Source of the DNA: Allolobophora icterica
Lineage: Eukaryota > Annelida > Clitellata > Crassiclitellata > Lumbricidae
Direction: 5' to 3'
DNA: 64,000 bases
Assembly: GCA_963556255.1 (NCBI GenBank)
Contig: OY744617.1
Coordinates: forward strand, 28,012,514 to 28,076,513
Of the stretch, positions 10,818 to 23,936 are shown piece by piece. A program made the position numbers and the translations under genes. The notes beneath the pieces are model-generated. The model was not told where the DNA came from. It made no database searches and saw nothing but the letters and a program-made list of their open reading frames with translations. Within the stretch, counting starts at the first letter, position 1. Each line of letters begins with the position of its first letter.

Positions 10818-11034
10818 CACTGGCGGCGATCTTATTTGAAAAGGGGGGGACAAGGGACACATTTTGAACTTATCTGGTTAAAAAAGAGGTTAAAAAATTT
10901 GTTGATCTTTTTGGTGTTTCTCCAAAATTTGGGGGAGAGGGAGACAACTGTACACTGTGTCTCCCCTACTGTTCAAGGTGGAGGTCTTGTCCCCCTCGGC
11001 CCCTCGCCCCCCTCCCCCGGAATCGCCGCCCGTG
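10818..11034 (+). mobile_element. hAT-like MITE family 2
   Basis: Ends CACTGGCGGCGATC and AATCGCCGCCCGTG. Exact duplication CACGCAAC at 10810-10817 and 11035-11042. Confidence 0.92.
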
Positions 11035-11279
11035 CACGCAACTCGTGCTCATGCATTGTCAGATTTTCCTCTAGACAACAAACAGCAACACCGCCGGTGG
11101 TGGTGATGGTGGCCTGTGCAACAGGGACAGTGGCTATTTAAGTGCGAATCCTAATGATAAACATATTCGACGGGCGAAGATAAATCAGATCTTCTTCCGC
11201 AAGAAAGAAAAACAAAACGAAGAAACGACAAAGCTGGAAGAAACGATACAGCTTGAAACAACTGAACAAAATGGCGGAC

Positions 11280-11403
<124 letters not shown>

Positions 11404-11429
11404 TACATCCACAGACTGATTGCCTACGT

Positions 11430-12060
11430 CTTGACCAGACCAGATTTAGCCACACTAGATCTAATCAGACCAGACTACACAGACCAGACCAGACCTAAAC
11501 CCAGACCGAACCAGACCAGATCCAAACCCAGACCTAACCAGACAAGACCTAAACCTGACTTAACCAGACCAGATATATAAACCCAGACCTAGCCAGATCA
11601 GGCCAGACCAAAATCCAGACTTAACCAGACCAGACCCAGATATAACCAGACCAGACGAAGCCAGATCAGACCATACTACAGCAACCCAGTCCATATTACT
11701 GGACCCAGACGGGGCCAGACCAGACCAGACCCAGACATAACCAAACCAGACCCAGACATAACCAGACGAGACCAGACAAAGCCAGACCAGACCATACTAC
11801 AGCAACCCAGTCCATATTACTGCAACCCAGACCAGACCAGACCCAGACATAACCAGACCAGACCAGACCAAGACATAACCCGACGAGACCAGGCCAAGCA
11901 AGACCAGACCATACTACACCAATCCAGTCCATATTACTGCAATCCAGACCAGACCAAACCAAGCCAGATAATACTAGAGTCATGCAGACCAGACCAGAGC
12001 AATCCACACCAGACCAACCGAGATCATACTAGAGTAATCCAGACCAACCGGGACCACCAT
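11430..12060. repeat. Degenerate ACCAG/ACCAGACC tandem region
   Basis: CCAGACCAGACC-type pentamers with larger internal duplications: CAGCAACCCAGTCCATATTA occurs at about 11681 and 11803, with a diverged third copy near 11920. Confidence 0.9.
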
Positions 12061-12390
12061 ACCATCCCAACCAAACACACAGAAAAACAGACTAACAGTG
12101 AACAGCAGTAACCACTTGAACACATAAGGAACCGCTCTACTGATTGACGAAATCCTGCCCATGGTTGGCAGATGTTCTAGGGAGCTGATACGGAGATGGC
12201 ACAGATCAACATCAGAGACAAACTGCTTAATTTAGATGACGCTGGATAAACACAAATATCACAAAACAACCTTTTTCTGTTCCTTCATTCACCATAGGAT
12301 GCTGCCTCTCTGTTTCAGCAGCTTAACCCTCTTGGCATTGCCCTGACTGCTGCTTGTTTTAAGTGTGGCATTCATTTTGCTTTATGCATT

Positions 12391-12543
<153 letters not shown>

Positions 12544-12654
12544 CATATATAGAAGTTAATAATTACAATTACCAAGCAACTGTGTCCTTAAGTAAGTAGG
12601 AACCAGTCCAGCTTAGGACCAGCTTAGGAACCAGTCTTGAAAGAAGTAAGCAAC

Positions 12655-12745
12655 CTGACACAGCGCTTGTGCATAAGTTAGGGCCCTGCGCTTAGCCTTA
12701 GAGTAGCACTTTAGAAATGTATGGTTTACGAGTATGATTACTTTG
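12655..12745 (+). repeat. Dispersed repeat, GTAATC-end family
   Basis: CACAGCGCTTGTGCATAAGT ... TATGATTAC; see 6955. Confidence 0.55.
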
Positions 12746-12926
12746 GGATTCAGTCCTTAGATAGGTCAACACTGAGGAATTGGAAACAATCTCTACTATT
12801 TCCTAGTATAGCTAGGAACCAGTCATAACTGAGATTTAAATCCGAAATTGTTAACTATATGTTGTAGGCAGGCTAAGATACGGTGTGTCATCCTCCAATG
12901 ATTTATAATAATAAACAAATATAGAA

Positions 12927-13544
<618 letters not shown>

Positions 13545-13770
13545 GTGGTGGCTTAGTGGTAAGTTCGGCGCCTTGTGACCGGAGGGTTGCAGGTTCGAAT
13601 CCCACTCTAGCCGCTGCGTACGGACCTTGGGCAAGTCCTTCACTCGCAATTGCTCGTGGCGCTTCGGCCTGAAAATTCCGGCACAGTATCAAATGCTGTA
13701 GTTTGGAGCGCCTCTGAGTAGTAGTAGACTTCGAGAGGCGCTATAGAAATATCCGGAATAAATGTAGAAG
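13545..13770 (+). repeat. SINE C, tRNA-derived
   Basis: Box A TGGCTTAGTGG and box B GGTTCGAATCC are intact, with a TTGTGAC anticodon-loop-like segment (tRNA-Thr-like). The body GACCTTGGGCAAGTCCTTCA is shared with SINE B, and the tail GAGAGGCGCTATAGAAAT is LINE-like. Not a functional tRNA: no acceptor stem partner is seen. Confidence 0.8.
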
Positions 13771-14284
13771 ATATGCAGTATTTTCAGTTCTTTAATAGTC
13801 AGACCAAGATCAAAGAAAGGGGTGAAAACACTTTAAATTTTTCCAAACAGACGTAGAAGATATGCAGTATTTTTAAAGTATTTTTGGGATTCGGTCCTAG
13901 CTAAGCCAGATCGATAAAAGGGGAAAATATCTCCACCGTTTCCCAGTACACATACAGAAGCTATAAAGTATATCCACAGAAATTGGATGGAAATAGAGGG
14001 AAACCTAGCAAACACCGCAGCGCCCATAAATCCGTTATCGCCTAACGTTGCCCAAAATCACGGTCAGTGACACCCAATTTTCTCCCATCACCTGCCACTT
14101 CCGGCGGCTGTCTCAGAGGGCACTCCTTGGCATACATCTCAGCCTCCTTGCCAATCCTGTCAGATTTCTATTTCCGTTCCGGTGACCTCAGTCTCCTCTG
14201 CGTATCATATAAACTGTCGTGTCATGGGTTCATATTGACGGCCGAATTCTGAACAAACTCTTGAAACGCTTGCTACAAAAGCAT
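13771..14284. other. Unassigned sequence
   Basis: AT-rich, with a local duplication (GTAGAAGATATGCAGTATTT at about 13765 and 13854). No gene seen. Confidence 0.35.
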
Positions 14285-14800
14285 GGAAGCCGATTGGTTA
14301 GAGCAGCGTTTCCCAAAGTGGGTTCCGCGGAACCCTGTGGTTCCGTGAGGGGCAGACAAGGGTTCCGTGAAGCAACTGGATAAGTTTTGTTTAAATGTGT
14401 TGTTATATTATAAATCTGACTCCGATGTGAAGACAAGGGTTCCGTGGATAAATTTCATTTAAAACAATATCTAATCTGAGTATTATCGATTAAAACTGTA
14501 CATATCTCCATCACTGTTTAAATATATTGTAGCAGAAAATGTTGTGCTTAGGCCGGGGTTCCGCCAAAAATCTCAAGTCATAAGGGTTCCGTAGTCAAAA
14601 CAGATTGCGAAGCACAGGGTTAGAGCACTCAGCCTGTAACGTAGAGAGTACGGGTTCAATCCTCATCTCTGGCAGACACTGTGTAGCGACATGGAACACG
14701 TCCTTCACGTACGATTGCTCAACACCATCATGTCCCATCGTGCGTGCATTTCCAAATTTTGGAAGGAGTGCAATATCAAATGTAGTTGTACTGTATTGTA
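14285..14800 (+). repeat. SINE B split by a DNA transposon
   Basis: The head GCCGATTGGTTAGAG (to 14303) resumes at 14618 as GGTTAGAGCACTCAGCCTGT, with box B CGGGTTCAATCC and the common body. The gap between is a 314-bp element (14304-14617). Confidence 0.85.
14304..14617 (+). mobile_element. Non-autonomous hAT-like element in a SINE
   Basis: Starts CAGCGTTTCCCAAAGTGGG and ends TTGCGAAGCACAG, imperfect inverted repeats. The SINE sequence GGTTAGAG is duplicated exactly on both sides (14296-14303, 14618-14625). Internal GGTTCCGTG motifs recur four times. The CAG-G-TTTCCCAAA-TGGG end is typical of Charlie-like hAT ends. Confidence 0.9.
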
Positions 14801-15001
14801 TTGTATGATAGCAGGCAGTTGCAAGACAGACTCGCACGCTAGTGTAGCTGCTTGCTTCATTCCAGCACTCTTTCAAATGAATAATTCTCAGAAAACAATT
14901 TATCTTCCACAGATGACTGAAACAACTGTACTATACGCATCAGAATATAAAATTATAGCATCACAGGGAAGTCTTAGAACTTTAAAAAGACGTCAGAGTC
15001 A

Positions 15002-15180
<179 letters not shown>

Positions 15181-15186
15181 TATTAT

Positions 15187-15362
15187 TATCAAGTATTTAT
15201 TAAGCGCCACTACCTGATGACCAAGCATCAATCAGTGACGCTGAGCAACTGAGAGTGAAGGAATAGCTCAAGGTCCCTACACTGTAACAACCGTCTGAGG
15301 GGAGGAGGCTGGAACCCGTACTTCACGCGTAACAAGGAGAGCGCTCTAACCGCTCATCTACC
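15187..15362 (-). repeat. SINE B
   Basis: TATTTATTAAGCGCCACTAC, AAGGTCCCTACACTGTAACA, and GCGCTCTAACCGCTCATCTA at the tRNA-like head. An ATT/GTA microsatellite lies at its tail. Confidence 0.85.
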
Positions 15363-15369
15363 GTTTCCC

Positions 15370-15930
15370 ATAGTGTTGTGTCTGAAAGAAACGCTGAGAG
15401 AACAGAAAAGGAACCTCGATACGATTCATCAAGAGCTGACACGTCCGCTGTCTGCTCGTGACGGACATTTACACCAAGTCTTGCGATGTACGCACGAGAC
15501 GCCGAAGCCGACCGGACAATTCATTCAAGGTAGCTATGGCAGGCGCATGATTGACGGGCCTCTCCCCTGTCGCAACCGGGCGCCCGGCCCGGCCGAGATT
15601 GGCTCCCGGCTCAGCCGCTACTACCAGGAAATTCATCAGGCAAGCCGCCCGTCTTTCTCGAAGCATTGAAAGGAAAAGCAGTCGAGGAGGCTTTACTGCC
15701 TACGCCTCCGCACCGCCGATGCGCCTGCTACTACTACTGCTGCTGGTGGCTGGTTCTAGACGATACTCGCACAATAACTCACGGCGAAGAAGAAGCTGCT
15801 TAGGCATTGCAGGGATTAAAGGAAAGGAGGGAGGGTGGGTGAGGCGGAGGCGGGTGTCTGAAGAGGTGGGAGAAATCATCGTGCCGTCTAGCCGTTGCTC
15901 AAACATACTCGCCTGAACGAGAGGCTAAAC
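15370..15930 (+). other. GC-rich block, possible exon or CpG-rich segment
   Basis: CpG- and GC-rich compared with both flanks, with 98- and 121-codon frames on the plus strand and opposing frames on the minus strand. No domain, splice context or start is convincing. Confidence 0.25.
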
Positions 15931-16009
15931 AGCCGAGCAAACGGAATGGATACCCGAAGACTCTTCACACATCGGACAAACATTTCCAGTGACACGTTTC
16001 GGCAGATCA

Positions 16010-16610
16010 GACGTACATGTACACGCACATGTGTACATTGCTTATTGTGCACAGTGTACATGTACAATGTACATACGTACGTAGATACATGCGTGCATAC
16101 AATAGTTACGTACATGCACACATTCAACGCATTCGTACATACACCGTAGATACATGTACATACATATATAATACACTCTTCAAAACCTACACAGACATAC
16201 CAATATATACACACAAACACATAAACATACAAACATATATACACACACAGAGAGACAGAGAAAGACATACATAGATACATGTAGGCATGCATATACACAT
16301 TTATGGACATATACATCTTACATACATACATTCATACATAAACGAACAGACATAAATACAAACATAACCACACTTAGATACCTACCTACAAACATAACTT
16401 ACATAGGGCCTACACATACATACATACACACAAACACAAACATACACACATATACAAACATACATACCACACACATACATACATATATAGTTATATACAC
16501 ACATAGATACACACAAACATACAGACATATGTACAGACATACATACATACACACATACATGCATACACAAATACATACATACATACAGAAATACACACAC
16601 ATATAGGCCT
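16010..16610. repeat. Degenerate (TACA)n/(CATA)n region
   Basis: Long imperfect ACAT/TACA sequence; it continues weakly at 16780-16870. Confidence 0.9.
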
Positions 16611-16620
16611 AGGGTTAAAG

Positions 16621-16760
16621 TGGAGTGGGAACGGTGGGAACGGCGTTCCCACTGCTCTCAAAATTCTTTGCTTGCGTTCCCACTGCTCACGCATGCGTTC
16701 CCACTGCTCACGCATGCGTTCCAATGAAACTCTTCTTTGGCGTTCCCACTGCTCACCCAA
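16621..16760. repeat. Tandem GCGTTCCCACTGCTCACGCA repeat
   Basis: About four diverged units of about 27-30 bp carrying GTTCCCACTGCTC. Confidence 0.85.
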
Positions 16761-16879
16761 ACCACTTTAACCACTGCCGCCTACATATGTATACATAGTT
16801 ACATACGTACATACCCATATACATACATGCACGCATACATACACAATTACGTACATATCCTACATACCACAATACTCAG

Positions 16880-18000
16880 AGTCACGATATACACAGGCGG
16901 ATATGATTGAAGTGTTTATATAAAGATCTCTGCCATTCCAACAAAGACCGATAATCAACAGCGGTGGCATCAGCGCAGCAGTTTCTCAGTTTTGACCACA
17001 GAATGAGTTCAATCCACACGGGAACCGTACTCGTATAGTGGCCTTAGCATTACGCAGAAAACTACTCCAGACGACTAAGCTCTGTTTCATTTATAATTCA
17101 CATTCGAAGCAATAAAAGACTCTCAAGGCAATGAGATTTCACAGCAGCGTGCATGCGTTCCGGAAGAGTTTCGGCTGCACAGGAGGAGATTCGGGCAGAC
17201 GGCCCCTGGAGATTTGCCCGCAGAAATCACGCATCACGACTGTGGTCAATAAAAAAAGAAGAGCGAAGCAAATATACATCAAAGACTGGATGAGGCATGC
17301 CGGTCGGCCGCTTATGGGACCGTAAATTCTCCTCTTTTATCCATCTCAGACTGATGAAAGTCTTTCACAATCCACTGCTTCTTGCTTTATCGCGCCAAAC
17401 CGCCGCCGACTGCCATTCCTGATCAAACTGGAATCTGTGGCCATGCAGAACAAAGAGAGTTTGTATTCTTAGACTTGACGAACAAACACGTCCAATCCAA
17501 CACAAGTGTCTATTCACAGCTAATGATGGAAAGTCAAAAATGTGGTCAACAACAAGTACCGTTCCCAGTTTACTATATAAAGTCAGTATAGCAGATTAAA
17601 GTATGGCAAGGGATGAGTTAACAATGGAAAGTAAGAATACTGAGTTTAAACTATGGCCAACAATCAGTACAGGAAGTTAGCATAGCAGGTTAAAGTAGGG
17701 CAAACACAATAAGGTATCATTTCACAATGGAAAGTAAAAATACCTGGTCATAAATATGGCCAACACAAAGTACCATTCACAGTTGACAATAGAAAGTAAG
17801 TACAGCAGGATAAAGTATGGCAAGGTATCATTTACAATTCACAATGTAAAGTAGGAATCATAATCATCAGTTCCAGTTGCCAGCCATTTGGCGGTGATGG
17901 GTTCGAATAAATGATTTCTATAGTTCTCAATCATTTTTCAAGTCCACTGCCCCCTTAGTGTTAGTCCAAGTGATGTTATGTCCTCAGTTATATTACTGGT
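16880..18000. other. Unassigned sequence with low-level internal repetition
   Basis: AAAGTA, GGCAA and CAGTTTA-type segments recur from about 17520 to 17860 (ACAATGGAAAGTAA variants at spacing of about 90-130 bp). No gene recognised. Confidence 0.35.
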
Positions 18001-18480
18001 GTTTATGTTATTTATGTTTGTTAAGTCATGTTATTTATATTTATGCTATGTTATTATGTTCATGTTAAGTTGTTATTTATATTAACGTTAAGTTATGTTA
18101 TTTATGTTTACATTAAGTTATCTTTGTTTACATTAAGTTGTTATTTATGTTTATGCTAAGGTGTGTTATTTATGTTCATGTTAGGTGTGTTCTGTTATTT
18201 ATGTTTCTGTTAAATCATGTTATTTGTGTGTTAGGTTAGGTTATTTAAGTCACGTAGTTTGTTTGTTATGTTATGTTATTTATGTTGTGTTATTTATGTT
18301 TATGTTAAGCTATGTTATTTATGTTTATTCTACGCTATGTTATTTATGTTCATGTTAAGCTATGTTATTTATGTTTATTCTACGCTATGTTATTTATGTT
18401 CATGTTAAGCTATGTTACCTATGTTTATGTTTATGTTATGTTATTTATATTTATGTTATTTTTGTTTGTGTTATCTTATG
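18000..18480. repeat. Degenerate TTATGTT/TTATTTATGTT repeat
   Basis: Includes a near-exact duplication of about 55 bp (TTATTCTACGCTATGTTATT at about 18325 and 18379). Confidence 0.85.
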
Positions 18481-18559
18481 TCCTCATTTTTATATTTACT
18501 AATCGTAATCGTAATCTCGAAATTTCTACAGCGCCCACAAAAGTGAAGTCGCAGGAACC

Positions 18560-19150
18560 AGTTTATTCACAGGAGTAGTAGGAATAAAGTAGGAATACTG
18601 GGTTTAAAACATGACCAACCCTAAATCCCATTCACAGTTCACGACACAGACAGTCAGTCAGCACACCAGGTGAAAATATGGCTTCAGTACATAAGGGAAA
18701 GTAGAAACACTGGCTTAAACATGTCGTGTAGCCAGGCGGAAGGCATTGAGTCAATAGCAACGTTCTTTGCCAACGAACGACAGAGATGAAAAATGTTTAC
18801 AGCGCATGTGTCATGAAAGGGTTCGTCCAAGAGTCGACGGTGGGTGTCCGCGCATCAAGATAGCACAGTCTCGCTCTGGCATACGTCAGGTCTTCCCACG
18901 GGATCCGCCAGTTTCACGGCACATTTCCCCGGCACCGCGTAATAAATATGTTCGGCATCGGCAGAAGTGGCAGTAATCCGGACACAAAAACAGATTACTG
19001 GCCAAGGTGACTCAAGAGATGCATCGCTCATTTATTCCCAGGCACATAAAACGTTCCCCAACCTACTTACTAAGCCTGCCTTGTCCAACGGGTCTGTCCC
19101 TTTCCTGAATCCCCGAAAACCCACTCAAAACCGATTTCTTTTGTACTAGA
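18560..19150. other. Unassigned sequence
   Basis: No gene or repeat recognised; short open frames only. Confidence 0.35.
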
Positions 19151-19164
19151 CATTATGTACATGG

Positions 19165-19285
19165 GTAATATATATATATATAATATATATATATATTAAA
19201 AATATATGTGCTATGTATATATATGTGTGTATATATATGCATATGTGTGTGTGTGTATATATATATATACATATGTATAATTGAT
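19165..19285. repeat. (TA)n/(TG)n low-complexity tract
   Basis: TA repeats with GTGTGTG interruptions. Confidence 0.9.
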
Positions 19286-20100
19286 ATTAATAACTGTATT
19301 TACAGTTTTAAGGAAAAGATTTCTCTGGACCCAATAATCGGATCTCTGCCTATCTTCCACAAAAATCGAGGCTCTGTGAATTGCGGGCATAACTCACTTG
19401 GGGCTAATCCACAAGTAATAAAATCAGAGTAGTAGAGTAAGCCCTGTAAATTTCTTGAATACGATGGGAGTTTTTATGAAGTAAAAAGTGGCAGAGACAG
19501 TAGTTACATTCAGCCATATCTATGGTTTTACATTCAATATTTTATATGTAAGTAGTTTAATTTAGCCATATCTACGGTTTTACATTCTATATTTTATATG
19601 AAAGTGCACTGCATACAGTTTGACCATAATGCAGAGTTAGAAAAAGAAAGCACAGCACAAAATATATCGTATTCGCCAAAAGAAAATTCCACATTAATGA
19701 TAAATTGAAGCTTCTTCGGCACAGAGCTGCAGAGGTTACCTATTTGTCATTCAGATCTTAACTCAGGACTCGCACTCCTCGCTTTCAACTTGTATATATC
19801 AACTTGCATAGCCTGGATTCTGGTTTCCAATACTATCGGATCTCAACGTGGTCCTTCCATTGGATTACGATTCCTGTTGCAAGTCACTTGAACAGACTTC
19901 GACTGAGATCTCTGGCATTAATATAACGTTGTTACGAAAGTTATTAAATTAGTTTAATTGGATAAGACTGTTGCAAGCAGAAGCAGAGTAACCAAGGAAC
20001 GCTTGATCCTCTTGCGAGTCTTTCCTGAAGTGGTGCTATATAAATTTGCAACTACATTACCATTACCACAGCCTCATTTTCAGACCAAAAAAGGAAGAGC
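19286..20100. other. Unassigned sequence with a 70-bp local duplication
   Basis: AGCCATATCTATGGTTTTAC at about 19513 recurs as AGCCATATCTACGGTTTTAC at about 19565. No gene recognised. Confidence 0.4.
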
Positions 20101-20111
20101 AAAGTAGTAGA

Positions 20112-20335
20112 GTAACACGGAGAGTACGGGTTCCAGCCTCCCCCTATAAGCACTGTGTATGGATCTTGAACAAGTCCTTCACTCACAATTGCTCAGCGCC
20201 ATCGATATTTATTCATATGATTGTGCGTGCACTTCTGAATGTTGGCGAATATCAAATACGGTTGTATTGTATAGTATATTATTGTATATTATTGTATAGT
20301 ATTGCATAGTATTGTATACCCTCAGAATCCATGAA
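20112..20335 (+). repeat. SINE B with (TTGTA)n tail
   Basis: AGAGTACGGGTTCCAGCCTC, CAAGTCCTTCACTCACAATT and the tail GTATTGTATAGTATATTATT. Confidence 0.75.
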
Positions 20336-20860
20336 TACACGCTGCAACACATTCTCACTTGTTGTTCCGAGTCTAAGAACGTCTGCGCGGCTGACTGCCT
20401 CCGTCTCTCTTAAAACGCAAATGGCAGAAATAAATCATAGAGAAGCCAGCGCACCATTGCCCAGGACTGATCAATAATTATATACACTGACCAGAGTCAC
20501 CAGACACAATGTGCACTCTGCAATCGGGACTCACCAATCTTTCCAGTCCCGGCAGAAAATCATTCAATCTTTTTTTCCTACCAATCCTCCGACGGACGGA
20601 AAGAAATAAAATCAGTTTTACAGCAGGAAGATAATCCTAATATTGAGCTAAACTTAGATGGATGCGATCCATATTTCGATCACACATAAAAGCCGGTTGG
20701 TGCAGTGGTGGAGGACAATCGCTTATTTCATTATCCTTACATCAAAGCAATTTATAATGACGAAGCATAAACGCGGAAACGCAGATTTCAAATAAATGCC
20801 CAGGAAGAGAGGTTTTTCGTGTAATTCAAGTGATCACTGAGATAAAAAGCAAGTTACCGA
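20336..20860. other. Unassigned sequence
   Basis: No gene or repeat recognised. Confidence 0.35.
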
Positions 20861-20869
20861 CACACCGGA

Positions 20870-21660
20870 GTTGCCTAGAATAGAGAAGAGAGTCCCTTCA
20901 GCTAGTACTGAGAGGCAGCCTTGAGTATGAAGTGTCAGTAACTCAATTTTTCTTGGCTCTCCTTTGCCTCCTGATATTAGCTTCATACAGGGGCGTCTAC
21001 ACCATAGAAACTTTGAAGCAAATGCTCCATCCAAGAAATAGGGGGGAAATCTGTCAGTGTGTGTGCCACCATTTTAGGGGTGGGGAAGGAACGGGGAGGG
21101 GGAAATAAGAGGGGGAAATAAGAGGGGGAAAAGGGACGTTGCCCCAATAACTTGGGGGGATAGACGCCCCTGGCTTCATATGCCAAGGCCAAGCAAACTG
21201 AAGTTACTAACACTTCATACCCAAGGCGGCCTCTCGAAAGTCGAAAATTTTGGACCACCCTACACTACACGTACAGAATGCATACAGTGTCGGTTGAACA
21301 GCGTATACAATACATTCAGTACATTTATATAGTGCGCTCTACAAGCGCGCTATATAAATGTCTAGTTGATTGATTGATTGATCTCCCTTGGCGCCTGATA
21401 TTAGTTTCACATGCTGAGGCCATGCAAATTGAAGTTACTAGCACTTCATACCCAAGGCTGTCTCTCAAAAGCCGAAAATTTTTGACCACCCTATAGACAG
21501 TACACGTACTGAATGCATACACTGTCAGTTTGAAGATCAGACGGTTCTCCCTGGCCTCCTGATATTAGCTTCATATGCTGAGGCCAAGAAAAATTAAGTT
21601 ACTGACACTTCATACCCAACGCCCTCTCGAGACTACCTTTAGGGACCGTCTGTCTCTTCT
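20870..21660. repeat. Rearranged SINE A cluster
   Basis: Pieces of SINE A (CTTCATACCCAAGGC, GATATTAGCTTCATATGC) occur about every 160 bp at 21180, 21410 and 21545, with an opposite-strand piece at 20880-20980. One piece holds the MITE at 20988. A LINE-like tail with a palindrome (TTATATAGTGCGC / GCGCGCTATATAA) lies at about 21330-21385. Confidence 0.7.
20988..21172 (-). mobile_element. hAT-like MITE family 1
   Basis: Ends CAGGGGCGTCTACACC and ATAGACGCCCCTG; exact duplication GCTTCATA at 20980-20987 and 21173-21180. GA-rich interior with a tandem AATAAGAGGGGG. Confidence 0.93.
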
Positions 21661-21769
21661 CTGTTCCAACTCCCTTGCGTCTGTCACGCACAAAGTAGCC
21701 GTTGTCGTTGGCTCATTTCGCTGATGGCCGACAGCTTCTCAATAATGTAACCACAAGTCTTATGATCTT

Positions 21770-21900
21770 CCAACTAACAGTGTACAGTCAGTGTACTCGT
21801 TATAGCTGAGTTGGCTAGAGGGCGCAAGTGGAGCCAATCTCAAAACAAAATTCTGCCCTGGCCCAGTTTTAAACCTTTCGACCTTACGATTCACATGATA
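21770..21900 (-). repeat. SINE A fragment
   Basis: ACAGTGTACAGTCAGTGTAC and TAGCTGAGTTGGCTAGAGGG. Confidence 0.7.
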
Positions 21901-21914
21901 ACCAGTAGTCCATG

Positions 21915-22185
21915 TGCGTCTGGAGGGAGGGACAAGGGGGCATTTGCCCCCATGGATTTTGCCAACAAAATGAAAAAATTTAATCTTTTGATTATGATTA
22001 TTTCAACAGTCCCACCACGATTTTCAGTGCGGAAAAACACTTAAAAATTTAGGTAAGTCCTTGACCATTATTTATTTTTACAGTTGTCACGTGTTCTGTG
22101 TTCATGAATAGCTAGCTATTCTATGAAAAATGTCATTTTGCCCCCCCCCCTAAAAATGTTTGAACCTCCCTACACAAATTCCTGA
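21915..22185. mobile_element. Possible MITE with imperfect inverted ends
   Basis: AGGGAGGGACAAGGGGGCA on the left pairs imperfectly with TGCCCC...TTTGAACCTCCCT on the right. No target duplication found. Confidence 0.35.
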
Positions 22186-22227
22186 GGACCCCATGCAGTA
22201 CTAGTCTGTTGTACATCCGTCCCGTAA

Positions 22228-22419
22228 TCAGAAGAAACCGCAAATAAAGGACATTATATCCTCGAGGAATGTTATTCCGAACTCGGCGCAGAGTTGATCA
22301 TCATCAAAATCCTTCTCCTCATCAGAATCATCATCATCTTCATCTTCTGTCATGACAGATCTACAGCTAGCAACTGAAGCGGAACGGAATAGAGTCTCAG
22401 CGCCACGGCCAATGGACAT
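22228..22419 (-). CDS. Small acidic open frame, unidentified
   Basis: A 63-codon frame with a true ATG encodes a Ser/Arg-rich start, a central acidic run (TEDEDDDDSDEEKDFDDD) and a hydrophobic end. Upstream of its ATG lies a 31-bp tandem duplication (about 22420-22482, CTAAAAATTAGGAATGTC). I recognise no family and cannot tell a gene from a chance frame over GAT triplets. Confidence 0.2.
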   Translation of the reverse strand: MSIGRGAETLFRSASVASCRSVMTEDEDDDDSDEEKDFDDDQLCAEFGITFLEDIMSFICGFF

Positions 22420-22597
22420 CGCTAAAAATTAGGAATGTCAATGGCTGACCGCTAAAAATTAGGAATGTCCATGGCTGACCGGGAGAGTTTTACATGATCA
22501 ATATCATGAGATCTGAGATCTCGACAGCTAGTCTGCTGACCGATAGACAATCCTACAAAGATCTAATCGATGCAGAACCCCACGTCCTCCGTATAAT

Positions 22598-22692
22598 ACA
22601 AATAGCTCAGCGCTCGTGAACAAGCTGGTGCCCGGCGCTAGGCTTTCGAGTGGCGCTTTAGAAGTTTGGAGATTACGATTACGATAGCTGAG
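22598..22692 (+). repeat. Dispersed repeat, GTAATC-end family
   Basis: CAGCGCTCGTGAACAAGCTG ... GATTACGATTACGATA; see 6955. Confidence 0.6.
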
Positions 22693-23637
22693 TCTCATCG
22701 AACAGTGGGGAGGGGTTCCGGATGCTTTTTTGATTCAGCCCAAAAAATTTTGCTGTAACTGGTTTTCTCTCAGGAATTTTCGGAAATTTCGATGTAAATG
22801 GTTTTTTCATAAGGATTTCGTTTTACTTCATTGCACCGCCGAGCCCGTTATTGAAGAAACTCAGCACTCAGAGACGCAAAAACAAAAAACCACACCGATG
22901 CAATCATGCAGAGATGCATAAGCGGCTAGGCCAACTCAATCCTTGCACTGTTGGCCAAACGTTAGTGAAGAAACAATTTCCTCCAGTTTGCTGATTTTCC
23001 TCTTATCTCTGACGAGCGTTCACAACAGTCTGTTCTCCTGACTAAGCCTTAGATGAAGGGGATGCCCAAACAAAGCTAAGCTCTGATATTGCATATCCAG
23101 AAACTGGTTCATATACTACAGTCGACATCATTCTTTTCACAGACATCTCAGATGCTGCATCAGCTTCAGCGTTAAGCCACGCATTCTCGTCAGCAGCCAA
23201 GTTAAGTTAAATCAGTGCGGTTCCAGCACAGCATTCAATTTCACCAGCTCGTTAACTGTAGCATCATCTCCAAGACATTGGAACCGACACATGCTGTGGA
23301 CACTGATGGGATGGCTCTCATCATTTCTCCCATCAACAATGAGACGATAGTGTCAGATTCTGATTGAGAGGGGTATTGAATGTCACATGCTTTGATTAGT
23401 CAATAAAAGAATAAATTGCATTTCTACATAAAAAAAATCCAATGAATAAGCTAAAAATTACAATTCATTGCTCCGGCCCAGAAAACTTGAAGGTCAGCTA
23501 AAAGAGGCATAAGAGGCTTAATCTTAAAAGTATTTTCCTTAAACCCATATTTGTGGATAGTAACGTTACCAATCATCACCACCATCATTTTCATGGCCGA
23601 CCGTGGTCACAATCTTCATCAATATCATAATACTAGC
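22693..23637. other. Unassigned sequence
   Basis: A 48-codon open stretch on the minus strand (about 23210-23360) has a stop directly upstream and no family match. Otherwise nothing is recognised. Confidence 0.35.
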
Positions 23638-23819
23638 GTATTTGCCCGTCATATTATGACGGCAGTGTATATAGGCCTATATGTATCGTTGGTTAAAATG
23701 CTCTGATCGCCGTCGTCAAGACCGCAGTACTGACGTCACAAACGGTTTCTGTTTCACAATAGAACAGAAACCGTTTGTGACGTAGCGTTTATCGACAGGC
23801 ACACGCTCTATGGATATTA
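23638..23819 (+). repeat. Left arm of a 182-bp inverted repeat pair
   Basis: Near-identical, in opposite orientation, to 26424-26605 (about five differences by eye). The arm holds a 17-bp palindrome (CCGTCATATTATGACGG) and a longer hairpin (ACGTCACAAACGGTTTCTGT and its complement). Either the terminal repeat of a transposon of about 2.97 kb or one of two copies of a palindromic MITE. Confidence 0.9.
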
Positions 23820-23936
23820 GGCCTATATGTATAGATATAACTACATTCATTCAGGTAAAAATCCCTAATAATTGCTTAAACAACAAACACTTATTTGATT
23901 TATTCTTTTCCGCTAGCGGTTTGTTTAGTGGCTTGT

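Noticed and set aside
10818..11141. Open frame running through the MITE at 10818
   Set aside because: Two-thirds is transposon sequence that is non-coding in all other copies.
13545..13620. tRNA-Thr gene
   Set aside because: Followed by SINE-type body; no complementary acceptor stem.
23210..23360. 48-codon minus-strand stretch resembling coding sequence
   Set aside because: In-frame stop immediately upstream, no usable acceptor in phase and no family recognised.
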